From positions 3,162,001 to 3,226,000 of the forward strand of contig OX637345.1 in NCBI GenBank assembly GCA_951799405.1: a DNA stretch of 64,000 nucleotides. Reading direction: 5' to 3'. Below, in pieces: positions 10,530 to 22,234 of the stretch; position 1 is the first letter of the stretch, and each line of letters opens with the position of its first letter. The DNA is from Agapetus fuscipes (Eukaryota; Arthropoda; Insecta; Trichoptera; Glossosomatidae). A program made the position numbers and the translations under genes. Below the pieces are notes generated by a model. That model did not search any database and was not told where the DNA came from. It saw only the letters and a list, made by a program, of their open reading frames with translations.

Positions 10530-11213
10530 GGTAAAGTAAACTCCTAGGAGTTCACCTAGACAGTTGTCTGACTATGAAAGTTCAAATAAATAAGACCGTT
10601 AGTTCGAGTTTCTACGGATTACGGCAAATCAAGCTTGTTAATAACTGTCTACCAATGGAAGCAAGGAAAGCTTTAGTAAATGCATTTGTGGTATCTAAAA
10701 TAGACTACTGCAATAGCTTATATGCAGGCCAACCAAAATGTCAATTAAATAGGCTACAATTGGTTGTAAATGCGTGCGCTCGCATGATTGCTGGTCAGTC
10801 GAAATTTACACACATTACTCCTCTTCTCCACAAGCTTCACTGGCTCCGTATACCGGAGCGCATCGAGTTCAAAGTGTGCACGATGGTCCACAAAGCTTTA
10901 TTTGGAAAAACACCCAAATATCTCGCTGATTTAATCAAACCAGTCACCCTCGGCAAAAAAGACTGGAGCCAAATCAAGGATTGAAGAACCTGTAAGAAGA
11001 GTTAACACAGTGTTTGGAGAGCGTGCATTTGCAGTTGCTGGCCCTCTGGCCTGGAACCACCTGCCACATCATGTGAGAGAGCTAGAGGACCATGAAAAGT
11101 TCCGGAATGCACTGAAGACAAGCAAATTTCTGGCATCGTTTGCACCAGCGCCCTTGGAGTGACTACATCACGAAACGGCGCTATAAAAAAATCATCAACT
11201 CATCATCATCAAA
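10530..11213 (+). mobile_element. CR1/L2-like LINE, 5'-truncated
   Basis: The open part at 10574-10984 encodes the region after the reverse transcriptase (SSSFYGLRQIKLVNNCLP; AFVVSKIDYCNSLYAG; LHWLRIPERIEFKVC; FGKTPKYLADLI). Coding similarity extends back to about 10541 (LGVHLDSCLTMKV). A frameshift near 10960 moves the end into another frame (VRRVNTVFGERAFAVAGPLA, then KTSKFLASFAPAPLE, stop near 11160). The 3' end is TCATCATCATCA, the microsatellite tail of this clade. The catalytic domain is missing, so the copy is dead on arrival. Confidence 0.85.
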
Positions 11214-11458
11214 GATAAATAAGTGCTGATTTACTGATTTATTTAATATATTTTAGATAAAACGTTTTATTGGGAGTAACTTCTCATATTAAGTGAACTA
11301 ATTAAAAGGAAATGCTCTGGAAAAACTTCTAAACTACAGGATTTTCACATTTAATTTATGTTTTATCTCGTAGAAAATAGAGAAAAAGGTGTATTTATCT
11401 GAGAAACCTATGTTTGCTTAATATGTCACTTATTCAGTTTGACTTTTAAGCTATCAAT
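11214..11458 (-). mobile_element. MITE-H copy 1
   Basis: Its reverse complement matches 21283-21548 and 46788-47020 (shared GATAAATRCAC, TGAGAAGTTACTC and GTGAATCAGCAC-like blocks). Confidence 0.6.
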
Positions 11459-11461
11459 AGT

Positions 11462-11572
11462 TAATGAATGCCTACAAGCAGACACTTGTAAGTTCGCGCT
11501 TACACGTGCTACATGTGTACATAAAAAATAAGCCAAATATCAAATGAACATAAATTTTGCAGCTCATTCCGC
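11462..11572 (-). repeat. Family A fragment
   Basis: TGCCTACAAGCAGACACTTG to GAACATAAATTTTGCAG is the middle of family A on the minus strand. Confidence 0.6.
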
Positions 11573-11587
11573 TTATTTATTTATTGT

Positions 11588-12010
11588 ATCTGCTCCTTAA
11601 CTTATAATTTGGTATGCGGCTGACCACCCATACTGTAGAAAAATGTTCACCTTGCCAAGAAGTATGTAAGGATAGAAAGAAATGGCGGTTGATCTGTGAT
11701 GTTGGCGGCTGGGGTTTGTTAAAGTAAAATTGGTTTTATGATTTAGTTTTTTATGTCCATGTATGTATTGTTATTTATTGATTTAAAAAAAATGTAATTT
11801 GTCATGTATGTTCCTTGACTTATAGGTTGTTATGCGGCTGACCACCCATACTGTAAAAAATTGGTTCACTTTGCCAATATCACCCCTGTTTCAGAAAAGG
11901 TCGGCAAGAATTGCAGGTTGTATGTTCATTTGAGATTTGTTTTTTTTTATGTTGAAGCATATAATGTGAATCCCCAATGTTACACATCTTTGCAACTTAA
12001 ATCAGATTAT
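11588..12010 (+). mobile_element. RTE LINE 3' end with its family A terminus
   Basis: A partial family A start (11588-11658) is followed by an RTE C-terminus at 11659 (VCKDRKKWRLICDVGGWG). Then come an AT-rich spacer and a family A module from 11812 (TTCCTTGACTTATAGG) to the GCAACTTAAATCAGATTA end. The same order (RTE tail, spacer, A) recurs at 26640, 27752 and 61330. Confidence 0.75.
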
Positions 12011-12554
12011 TTTTTTAATTTTAAATTTAAATTTTATTTATTGAGCAAACAAACAGTTTACATGATTTACATTGGAATAAAAAACATAATTATTTCAGTT
12101 TAAAAACCAGCAAAGTTTGCAAACATAATACAACAATTTCATTAATTTAACACACAATTCTTAGGAAATATTCCGCAAGAAATTCAAAATAACTAAAACA
12201 GTTCATCCAATATTGATTTGCCCATCATTTATTCAAGTCTGAGCAAGTTTACAATAAAGTTACATGAATGCCTACTGAATAAATGAAGCCTCCAAAGATG
12301 TGCCAATTTGTAACCTGGAATTCCATGAAACCTGCCTGAAAGTTACCTGAAACGGACACAAAGTAACGCCTCGTCCCATTCGTGACACCTCAAGAACAAA
12401 CTTTTCCAAACTTTGACAGTTTTGCGTGAAAGGGATAAACTTGAGCACATCTTTTTAAAGGAATAAGACAGATTGATTGAGTCACACTTTTTTGGTGTTT
12501 TGTAACTTTAATCTCATGTACTTAGGTGTTTTCTATTTTTAATCTAACTCTATC
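12011..12554. other. Unassigned stretch
   Basis: The DNA is AT-rich, with no gene or recognised repeat. Confidence 0.4.
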
Positions 12555-12801
12555 TATATATAATATATAATCTAAGCTGCAAAGATATGTTAACATTTAA
12601 GGCTCATATACAATGCATGCTCACAGACAGGCACAAGTAGGTTCGCGCCTACACATTCTACATGCGTGCATACAAATAAACAAAACCTCACATGAACATG
12701 GCAAATATATATTACATTTAGGATTCATAATAGGTGTATGCTTACAAGCAGATACGCATAATTTTTCGCTTACACATGCCGCATGTGAATGTACAGCATA
12801 T
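12555..12801 (-). repeat. Two family A fragments in tandem
   Basis: The first runs 12555-12705 (tail to ACCTCACATGAACATGG). The second runs about 12706-12800 (ACATTTAGGATTCATAAT to CATGTGAATGTACAGCAT). Both are on the minus strand. Confidence 0.65.
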
Positions 12802-13130
12802 TGTTACGAATATGTAGTTGTGTTGTGATTGTCTGTGTTAGTTTATATACAAGTCTCTCTAAAAAGGAATATATTTTAGGCACTTGAATATAAAGATAAT
12901 AAATTGTTCAAGATTGCGAGGGTGTTTGTTCGGATGTTCTAGTAAAATCTCGCATGTAGGTAACGATTCTCTATATTTCGAGAATGATCTTTTTTCTTAC
13001 TATAAAATAATGAACAAAACACTCTGTAGCTTAAGAAACAAACCGACCGTGAATGGTGCAAGTGTAAAGTGACTCTGTGTCCGAACCAAATCTTGTGTAA
13101 AATAAATCACCGCAGTTTTTATTGAATAGA
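12802..13130 (+). repeat. Possible LTR or LTR fragment
   Basis: It begins TGTTACGAATATGTAG, a start shared in reverse near 29497, and resembles the start of the LTR-like sequence at 27621. A TTTATATACAAGTCTC patch could be a promoter. The right end is unclear. Confidence 0.35.
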
Positions 13131-13269
13131 ACCTATAGAGCCTTTAAAAATATAACAATATTAATATGATATTTTTAATTTAAATATTGGAGTCTATGCA
13201 GTTTTTCGACTAATAGGTTAATTAAGAATGACCCCCTTGTGTAGAGGACCTTTTTTAATTAATACCAAT

Positions 13270-13301
13270 ATATCTTTGCAATTAAGATTACAGATTATAG
13301 A
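13270..13301 (+). repeat. Family A tail fragment
   Basis: ATATCTTTGCAATTAAGATT followed by ACAGATTATAG is the 3' end of family A. Confidence 0.55.
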
Positions 13302-13312
13302 ATTTCACATTG

Positions 13313-13521
13313 ACCGGTCCGTAGTGTTCGGTTGTGGGTTCGATTCCCGGCGGAGCACATTATTTATTCACCATTTATATTTTCAAATATGCTCTTCGCT
13401 GGGTTAAAAAAATCATAAAACCTGTACCAATATCCGATCACCAAGGGTCCATCCAGCCTTACAGCAACTGGGTCTTGCTTGAGAATTGGCGCTTTGTAGC
13501 GACGACGATCAAGTTCGTAAA
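13313..13521 (+). repeat. SINE B copy lacking a tail, joined to SINE C
   Basis: It has a partly deleted tRNA-like head with a good B box (GGTTCGATTCC at 13338-13348) and GGCGGAGCACA, then the B body to GCGACGACGATCAAG. It runs straight into a SINE C head instead of its own tail. Confidence 0.8.
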
Positions 13522-13775
13522 TAGGTCGATAGCTCAATTGGTAGAATGCTTGCATTCCATGCCGAGAGCAAGGGTTCGATCTCAAAGGTTTACTCTGCCT
13601 TCACAAGAAATGAGAACCAGCCCCCCCGGGAGCTGGGAAATTTTCACTTCAACTGAAAGTGATTGGTGTGAGGCGGCCCCCTCACCTGTAAAAATAAATA
13701 GGTCCCGAAGCGCCACATGCGACTCCTTCGGGGAAACGCAGGAAAGAAGTTACACTATATGTGTCGCTTAGTTGC
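13522..13775 (+). repeat. SINE C copy
   Basis: tRNA-derived: A box TAGCTCAATTGG, B box-like GGTTCGATCTC. The body includes CCGGGAGCTGGGAAATTTTC and ends GAAGTTACACTATATGTGTC. An internal segment after the B box is deleted. Confidence 0.8.
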
Positions 13776-14154
13776 GTTTTTTTTTTACATCATCCTTCAG
13801 CTTGCATTTCTCTCTTTCCCATTCTCAAAATACAAAATCAATCTGTTTCTTTAAGCACTCCGTTACAAATTAAATTTGAATATACATTTTTCAGATTTTC
13901 TTGAGCGTGTTACATCTCCATCCGGAATAAAGGCGAAGCCAATAAAGTCAATGTAAATAACGATATTATGTAAATGCTTAACTTACATCCTGGCCACCCA
14001 ATATCCGTGAAAGCCTCCCAGCGTTTTTTTTTCTTTCGAAGCCTTAAAAAATGCGTGTATTCCTGGATTTATTGAACGTACGTACCGTGCGGTCCGAATA
14101 AAGGTTACACTTTAATTCAAATAAATTTCTTTTAAAAAAACAACGTATTCATGC
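13776..14154. other. Unassigned stretch
   Basis: No gene or recognised repeat. Confidence 0.4.
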
Positions 14155-14815
14155 ATCCTTCTGATGATGACGAGTTGATGATTTCTTTAGAGCGCCGTTT
14201 CGTGATGTTGTCACTCCAAGGTCGCTTGTTTGTTTTCCTTTTTTTTTATAGATTTTTGAAGAGAAATGCACTTCACTAACATGTGCTGCCTGGCCACAAA
14301 CAGGTATGAATGTAACCAATTAATAATTCATTTTTTAATATTTTTAATGAATTATAAATTGATGTCTACTCAATGACAAATTATGATAAACTAGGTTCAA
14401 ATTTATTGTCAATATGACATGACGCAGGCGGGGTTCGAACCGGCACTAGTGTCAATAACGCAACAATTAATAATATATTATTTAATATTTGTAATGAATT
14501 ATTAATTAATAACTTCCCAATGGCATTTGTCGAACCAGGGGCGAAATTATTGTTGATAAGACTTAACAGAGGCGGAGTTCGAACCAGCGTAAGTGTCAAT
14601 AACGCCAATTCGAGCGCCAACGCCTTACCCCCATTGACCATCCCAGCGACATCTTGTACAAATGATGCCAGAAATTTGCTTGTCTTCAGTGTATTTCTTT
14701 CCATGGTCCTCTAGCACTCTCACATGATGAGGCAGATGGTTCTAGACTAGGGATCAGCAACTGCAAATGCACGCTCTCCAAGCACTGTGTAACTCTTCTT
14801 ACCGGGTCTTTAAAA
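14155..14815 (-). mobile_element. CR1/L2-like LINE 3' end split by SINE D
   Basis: The parts at 14155-14230 (tail and last codons) and 14656-14815 (CTTGTCTTCAGTGTATTTC onward) match the LINE tails at 2985 and 10530. The middle, 14231-14655, is a SINE D insertion. Confidence 0.7.
14231..14655 (-). repeat. SINE D copy with two tRNA-like blocks
   Basis: On the minus strand it has an A-box-like TGGTCAATGGGG and a B-box-like GGTTCGAACTCC. It then has a second GGTTCGAACCCC block about 150 bases on, and ends in an A-rich tail at about 14238-14250. Shorter relatives are at 18312 and 41690. Confidence 0.6.
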
Positions 14816-15279
14816 CACAAAAGGTACGTTTTTAAGCCAATCTTTAAATAATTAATACAATCTTAAATTAATACATTTTTTGCACGTTCCCTATATCTTT
14901 CAGTATTATCCTTTCCGTTTCAGAGTGAATTTTACACGATTTTAAGATTTTTTCAGGGGAAATCTTTGCTGCTTTGACTTCAGCCTGTGTATACGTATTC
15001 TCTTAAGGCTTACTTAATATTCCAGCCAAGCACAAACCTAAAAACACCTCGCTTGATTTGACAGCGATTCCACTTTTTTCCCATCCGAACTCTCACATCT
15101 TACTGTTGGCCCGACGTGATATAAAATACAATTTCAGTGTATTTGAATACCTTGTTTTATTGGAGAGAAATATAAGAAAAATAAACCTTTTGAAAATTGC
15201 GTGAAAAACGTAGTAAAAAAATATTTATTTGGCAAAAAAAACTACGAGGTTTTTTGTGGTGTTAAGTTATTTTATTAAA
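14816..15279. other. Unassigned stretch
   Basis: No gene or recognised repeat. Confidence 0.4.
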
Positions 15280-15398
15280 AATGAGAACCAGCTCACTCGA
15301 GAGCTGGGAAACCCCTACTTTAACGAAAAGTAGTTTTCGAGAGTCTGGCTACCTCACAAGTAAAAATAAATAGGTTCGTTTTTCGTTTGCACTCCGAT
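15280..15398 (+). repeat. SINE C fragment
   Basis: GAGAACCAGCTCACTCGAGA through AAAAATAAATAGGTTC is the 3' half of SINE C. Confidence 0.65.
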
Positions 15399-15423
15399 TT
15401 CTGGGTATATTGTTTCAATGTAA

Positions 15424-15735
15424 TGACCGGTCCGTAGTCCAGTGGCAACAATCTGGACTCGTAGATAAAAGGTTTTGGGCTCGAATCCCGGCGAAGCACA
15501 AAATCTACCATTCATCTTTTCAAATATGCTCTTCGCAGGGTTGAAAAATTCATAAAACCTGTACCAAAGAGCCTTACATCAACTGGGTCTTGATTGAGTA
15601 TTGGCGCTTTGTAGTCACGACCAAGCTCGTAAACAACACCTCTGCGGCACTACAACAAGTGACATAGATCCCTAGAGTCTCTGAAATCTAGGGAGTCTCC
15701 AGCACAGGATTTCTTAAAAAATATATATCAAATAC
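15424..15735 (+). repeat. SINE B, poly(A)-tail type
   Basis: A tRNA-like head (TAGTCCAGTGG A box, GGCTCGAATCC B box) is followed by the B body, the CCTAGAGTCTCTGAAATCTA tail hairpin and a short A tail. The 5S head is absent. Confidence 0.8.
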
Positions 15736-16227
15736 AAATTATAAAGCCCTTTTCATCCCATCTGTATTTTTACACATTTTAATATTTCTTTCTTTAGAAT
15801 TTAATATTTTTGTATAAAACGCAAACACAAGGGGTATATTTTTTTAAATTTCAGCATCGAGGATTTTTCAGCCGCTCCCTTGATGGAAAGAAAACATTCG
15901 TTTCAAATTTTTCAGCCGACCTTCAGTGAGTCTTTTACGTCCAGTGTTTTCAGAAACCTTTCGAGTCCAGACTGAACGCTAAATTTGGCTGGAATTTTAT
16001 CCTACTCCATCGCACAAAAACTGAGTGTTTTTTTTTGTCAGAAAAAAACCGAATTAAAAATATTTTACTTCAAACTTTTATAGATATTTTGGAATTTTAA
16101 ACCGGATTAATTGATGCTGGAAAAGTTGTATTTATTATTATTTTATCATGTAGGTACTAATTTAGGTAATTTTAATTGATTTAATTATTTCATAATTCAT
16201 TGATTTAGCTATTGTTTTCATAATTTC
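15736..16227. other. Unassigned stretch
   Basis: The DNA is AT-rich, with no gene or recognised repeat. Confidence 0.4.
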
Positions 16228-16675
16228 CTTGACTTATATGTAGGTTGATATGAAGCTGACCACTAAATATCTAAATATAAATCTAAGTTGCAAAGATATG
16301 TATCATTTGAGATTCATATTAAATGCATTCCCACAAGCAGACACGCATAATTTCGCGCTCACACATGCCGCATGTTGACCTACAATATAAAAACCCAATC
16401 TCAAATCAACATAAGCCCTGCAACTCTTGCCTAACTTCCCTGAAACAGAGGGGACATTGGCAAAGTGAACCACCCTCCGCTTTACCAATGTCACCCCTTT
16501 TTCAGGGGAGGTCGGCAAAAGTTGCAGGGTTTATGTTCACTAATTGAGGTTTTAGTTTTACTTTGTACGTACACATGCATTCGTAAGCAGAATTTACATG
16601 TTCGTAGTTAAGGGCATACATTTAATGAATTTTAAATGTTAATATATCACTTTGCAACTTAGATTACAGATTAAA
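16228..16675. repeat. Family A copy with a second A copy inserted inside it
   Basis: The outer plus-strand copy starts at TTCCTTGACTTATATG (16228-16266) and resumes at about 16479-16675 (to TTAGATTACAGATTA). A minus-strand copy occupies about 16280-16478. One generation of A therefore jumped into another. Confidence 0.75.
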
Positions 16676-16889
16676 TAAGAGGTAACTGATTTTGTTTTTA
16701 TTTTTATCATTAAACATATGATTCAGTGGTGCTATTAATATTTTATTATTTAATGCAAAATAAAATTAGAAAAAAAAAAGTAAAATTTTGTATTTTATTA
16801 TTTTATCAAACAAAAATTTTATCAAAAAAAGGGGAAAAATATCACGTTCAAATGCTTGTATTTTTATGGATGTAAGTGTATAGAAAAAA

Positions 16890-16995
16890 TCTTTTTATAA
16901 TCTGTAATCTGAGTTGCAAACATAAACCAACATTTAAGATCCATGTTTATTGTACACCCACAAACTCACACGTGCTCTACAAATAGTTAAAATAA
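16890..16995 (-). repeat. Family A fragment
   Basis: It begins with the tail complement (ATAATCTGTAATCTGAGTTG) and is truncated after about 100 bases. Confidence 0.55.
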
Positions 16996-17500
16996 AGAAA
17001 CACAAAAAAATAAAACTTTCAATCTCCTCGCTATTTAAACAAATAAAAAATAAAAATTCTCATTATTTCTTGTTCTGCAAAAATAAAAACAAACACTTGC
17101 ATTAGGGCGGTGCTTACAAAAATAAAAATAAAATTTGTAAAAAAAAATGCCTTGTTAGCCGCTGGCGTAGAAGGGATTTACATAAATTAGTGGAGGGGAC
17201 AGAGAGAGAGGACTTTGTTTATTCTGGGAGTAAAACCGCATATTTCTTGTCCCCTCAACAAATTGAAGGCGGATTGAATGCTCCATATAATTGATTTAGA
17301 CGGAATTTATTCCGTCCTCTCTTCCTTTCGTTTTGTCCCCTTTGCTTTTCCTTCGTTTTGGAAAGTTTGTTAATTTTTTTTTCGGCCACTTTTGTCGGGA
17401 AAAAGTTTTTAATTTTGTTCTTGGAAAGGTGAATTGTTTTTATTGAACGCTAACAGAATTACGGCTATTTTGTTAATACAACAAATCGCAACTAAGCTAA
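16996..17500. other. Unassigned stretch
   Basis: An A-rich tract is followed by mixed sequence. No gene or recognised repeat. Confidence 0.4.
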
Positions 17501-17716
17501 AAATAAAGTGTAACTTCTTGCCGTGTTATCCCCAAAGGGTTGCGCATGTGGCGAGTGGAACCTACTTATTTTTACAGGTAAGAGGGCCGACCTTACGCCA
17601 ACCGTTTCAGTTAAAGTGGGGGTTTTTCCAGCTCCCAAACCGGGGGCTGCTACTCATTTCTTGTGAAAACTGAATAAATCTTGCCGGTATTTTTACTTCA
17701 GGTTTGAACTAAATAT
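17501..17716 (-). repeat. SINE C, 5'-truncated
   Basis: From GTGTAACTTCTTGCCGTG to CTTGCCGGTATTTTTACTTC. The tRNA-like head is missing. Confidence 0.75.
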
Positions 17717-17721
17717 TTATC

Positions 17722-17790
17722 TATCTACATATAATCTACAATCTAAGTTGCAAAGATATATCAATATTTAAGACTCAAATTAAGTGCAAG
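17722..17790 (-). repeat. Family A tail fragment
   Basis: ATAATCTACAATCTAAGTTG followed by CAAAGATATATCAATATTTA. Confidence 0.6.
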
Positions 17791-18311
17791 AATAGTAAAG
17801 ATAATTTTTTGAAAACTAAATGATATTTTTTTTGTTCAGCCAAAATCGAGTCCGTGATCTTTGGATAACAAGTCTGTAGAGTTAACCATTAGACCCTATC
17901 ATTAAGAGTCGTACAGCAAAAAAATCTTCGTGAAAGCTAATTCGTCTGCGCATTGATTTTCTATTAAACAACACAAGGGTCTTATATTGCCTACTTTTCT
18001 TTAATGCGATGAAAACCCACTTGGAACCTGACCGTTCGGTAACGGGGAAACAGAAATCAGAGCTGGGCAATTTTACGCATCGAATGACATCCTGATAAGG
18101 TCAGAGGCTGTGTTTTTGTAAGCCCTACAGTGAAGGTTTTTTTTAAGAAAAACGTTTTGCTATATCAGAAAAGGTGTAAAAACAATCAAGTACGTACTGA
18201 ATTATGTATTTTCTTTCAATCCCGTTTTTTTTTTTAAATATTAAGTAACCAATTTTTGCCGGGCCGTAAAAATATACTGAATTTAAAAAAAAAGATGATG
18301 TCCGAATTTTT
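17791..18311. other. Unassigned stretch
   Basis: No gene or recognised repeat. Confidence 0.4.
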
Positions 18312-18515
18312 TTTTTTTTTTTTAAATAGATTTGTGGAAAGGAATGCAATCCACCAACCTTTTTTGCCTGGCCAGTTGTCTTCATGCGAAAGCAGAAGCT
18401 TGTGTGCATGCAACGGCATCTGTTGAACCAGGGTCGAAATTATCGTCGCGGGATTCGAACCAGCGTTATCCGGTTCCAACCTGTCTTGATCCCCGCGGCC
18501 ATAAGACCGACTATT
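18312..18515 (-). repeat. SINE D copy
   Basis: On the minus strand a GGTTCGAATCCCGCG B-box-like block is followed by CCTGGTTCAACAGATGCC and a body ending in a long A tail (T run at 18308-18323). Confidence 0.6.
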
Positions 18516-18832
18516 TTTTTTACCGAATATTTTTTTATTTTTTGCTTAGCGAGAACGCATACCAGTCTTGTACGTGTCTGCCATCTTAGAAGCCAATAAC
18601 AAAGTATTTGTTTGCCTTTTCCCTAAGCTACCCGGCCGGGTGGCGACACAATTTTGTCTATGTCGATTTACGTGCGAACCTAAATTAAGAATTTATAATT
18701 AATCCAATGCTCTATGAATTCTTCTCTCGCATCATATTCTGACTAGTAAAGTCACCAGTCTTCTTGTTAAAAAAAGTCTGTAATATTTTTTGTAATAAAG
18801 TTCTACATATCAAGCAAATCTTTAACTTGAAG
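18516..18832. other. Unassigned stretch with a GC palindrome
   Basis: No gene is seen. ACCCGGCCGGGT near 18629-18641 recurs, in reverse context with matching neighbours (GACACAAT), at about 33922-33960. This suggests a shared transposon end. Confidence 0.35.
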
Positions 18833-19609
<777 letters not shown>

Positions 19610-19890
19610 ATCCTTGATTTATAGGTTAGTATGCGGCTAGTATAGGTTAGTATGTTAGTATGCGACCACCCATGCTGTAAAACATGGTTCCCTTTGCCAA
19701 TGTCACCCCTGTTTCAGGGAAGGACGACAAGAGTCGCAGGGTGTACATCCATTTGAGATTTGGATTTTTACGTTGTATGTTTACATGCGGCATGTGCACG
19801 CGTGAACTTGTACGTGTCTGCTTGTTAGAATAGGTATATATAATGTGAATCCCCAATGTAACATATCTTTATTATAACATAGATTAGATG
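19610..19890 (+). repeat. Family A copy, full length
   Basis: It starts TCCTTGATTTATAGGTTAG and ends ATAACATAGATTAGAT. A small duplication of TATAGGTTAGTATG lies near the 5' end. Confidence 0.75.
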
Positions 19891-19896
19891 TTTCAG

Positions 19897-20000
19897 CTCA
19901 CATGTCTAATCTAATCTAATCTATGCTGCAAAGATATATATCATTCAAGATTTATACTAAATGCATTCCCACAAGCAGATATGTATAATTTCGCATGTCG
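19897..20000 (-). repeat. Family A fragment, tail to tail with the previous copy
   Basis: CTAATCTAATCTAATCTATG then GCTGCAAAGATATATATC. It is cut off after CGCATGT. Confidence 0.65.
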
Positions 20001-20334
20001 TGGGGAATAAAAAATGTATGCAAGTTTGCGTTGCCATGTACGCTCACTGGAGTTGCTTTTGAATTTGAATACGGTAGATTATTAGTCTTTGAAATATCAT
20101 ATTTTGTATCCAAGTACTTGACGTAAGTTCGCACAAAAGAAGAAGACTAAGTTTCGCATCATAAAAGGTGAGTCATGTATCAAGGAGCCCATCAGTGAAG
20201 TTTGTCAGGGAATGTTTGGTAAGTTGATTTTAAAAGCCGTTTTCCTGAACAGATACCAACTCTCCATACGCTGTGTGTGCGTTGCGAGCAATCGCCGAAT
20301 CAGGAAGATTTCAAAATGCCTGGGCTGGAAGCCT
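20001..20334. other. Unassigned stretch
   Basis: No gene or recognised repeat. Confidence 0.4.
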
Positions 20335-20598
20335 CATCTAATCTAATCTAATCTAATCTAAGTTGCAAAGATATGTAACATTGAGTATTCACATTTCATG
20401 CATTCTTAGAAGCAGACACGTACAAGTTCAAACTTGCGCATGCCGCAAGTGAACCTACAATATAAAAACCAAATCTCAAATGGACATACCCCTGCAACTC
20501 TTGCCGTCCTTCCCTGAAACAGGAGTGATATTGGAAAAGTGAACCATTTTCTACAGCATGGGTGGTCAGCCGCATACGAACCTATAAGTCAATGAATT
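20335..20598 (-). repeat. Family A copy, full length
   Basis: It carries four or more ATCTA repeats at the tail, then AAGTTGCAAAGATATG, and ends CCTATAAGTCAATGAA. Confidence 0.78.
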
Positions 20599-20725
20599 AT
20601 CACCACCGTAATTCTAACTTTTTGTATGAAGACTAATCAGCTGTACGCTAGCGGCCATCTTGAATTGACAGGTCTTTATAGAAATATTACCGATATTCGG
20701 TAGGTAAGAATTACCGTGGGGATGA

Positions 20726-20933
20726 GACTTCCACTGGGCACTTCTATGTTGTGGCTTCGAATCCTGGCGGAGTACAAAACAAATACCATTTAGATTTTAA
20801 AATATGCTCATCTTTGGATTGAAAAATTCATAAACCTTTACCAACGACCGGTCACTAAATGCACATCCAACCTTACAGCAACTGGAAGTTGCTTGAGGAT
20901 TGGCGCTTTGTAGTGATGACTAAGCCCGTAAAA
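20726..20933 (+). repeat. SINE B lacking a tail, joined to SINE C
   Basis: The head is degraded but keeps GGCTTCGAATCCTGGCGGAG. The body ends at GTGATGACTAAGCCCGTAA, where SINE C begins, as at 13313-13775. Confidence 0.75.
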
Positions 20934-21262
20934 ATCCAGTTTATAGCTTAGTTGGTTGAATGCGTGCATTCAATGCCGAAAGCGAGGGTTCCATCCCAAC
21001 CGAAGGTGTCAGAAATGATTACGCGGTTCGATGTTTATTTCAAACCCCAAAATAAAATACCGGCAAGATGTTCAGCCTTCACAATAAATGTCAATCCACG
21101 CCCTCCGGAGCTAGGGAACGTCCTCTTCAAATGAAGTGGTTGGCGTAAGGCCAGCTCCCTTACCTGTAAAAATAAAAAGGTCGCAAATCTTCATATGCGA
21201 CCTCTTTGAGGTTAACGCGGCAAGAAGTTACACTATACTTGTGGCTTAGTTGCGAATAAATA
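20934..21262 (+). repeat. SINE C copy, full length
   Basis: A box TAGCTTAGTTGG, B box GGTTCCATCCC. The body includes AATAAAATACCGGCAAGA and CCGGAGCTAGGGAACG, and it ends GCAAGAAGTTACACTATACT. Confidence 0.78.
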
Positions 21263-21282
21263 AGGATAAAGAAAAGCATTTC

Positions 21283-21548
21283 GGCATCTAAAGGTAAAAT
21301 TGAATCAATAAAACATCAATCTAACATGAAGTTCTCAGATAAATGCACTTACTTCTCTATTTTTTACGAAAAAAAACTCTAAAAATGTGTGAAAAAAATG
21401 TAGTTTACAAGTTTTCCATGGACTTTTCCTTATAATTATTAGTCTACTTACTATGAGAAGTTACTCACAATAAAGAGTTTTATCCACGATTTCTCCGCAT
21501 AGTGAATCAGCACTTTTTCATTTTAACCTTTAAGGTGGCGATTTCATG
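21283..21548 (+). mobile_element. MITE-H copy 2
   Basis: Inverted ends AAAGGTAAAATTGAA (left) and CATTTTAACCTTTAAGG (right). The interior matches 46788-47020. Confidence 0.6.
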
Positions 21549-21884
21549 AAATTCCCAGTGTAATTGTATTTGTTCCTGTTTAAAGATTTTCTCTGCGACA
21601 TAGTCGGAAGCTTTCTTCACCTTTCATGTAAAAGTTTCAGGTCTTTAATTTAACTTTCGCCTACACTGTCAAAAGAAGGAAGAAGCAGCATACGAGGAGT
21701 AGAAAGTAACAAGGAGATCCACTCTATAATATGTCTCCAATATGTCAAATAAAGTAGAGCATCGATTATCCGAGCGTCAATCAACCAGACAGCTAGTTTA
21801 AGTTAGGTATAATTACAGTTTTAGTATAGAACATGCATTAGCCGCCAAGACTACAAATTAAGATAACAGATTAACTGATATTAT

Positions 21885-21990
21885 TTTCCGTCTTTACATA
21901 ATATTTCATTTCATCCAGAGTCATAACCTTTTTCAAACAAGCTTTCCTTTTATTATGACTCTAGATATCCCATTAATTCGCTATTTCAGG
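21885..21990 (-). mobile_element. RTE LINE C-terminal fragment
   Basis: On the minus strand it reads the HNKRRACMKKVMTLEEM-like motif (AAGGAAAGCTTGTTTGAAAA onward), matching 36486-36610. Confidence 0.55.
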
Positions 21991-22139
21991 AATTTGGTCC
22001 TTCCATACCTTTCTCGGTATTCTTGTACCACGAAAATTGTTCAGGAGTCCACAAGAATTGTTCCAACCCTCAGACCCAATTTCAGGAAAAGCGATTGGAG
22101 TTTCAAGATCTAAGCTCATCTAAAATCTGTTTTTTTGTT

Positions 22140-22220
22140 TTTGTTAGTTCACATGCGGCATGCTTAAGCGCATATTTACACGTGTCAGCACAAAAGAATT
22201 CACCACATATGAATCTTTTA
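22140..22220 (+). repeat. Family A fragment
   Basis: TTCACATGCGGCATGCTTAA through TTTACACGTGTC is the middle of family A. Confidence 0.5.
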
Positions 22221-22234
22221 TTTTATATTTCTGT

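Noticed and set aside
13334..13771. 145-codon plus-strand frame
   Set aside because: It lies entirely over the SINE B-C dimer.
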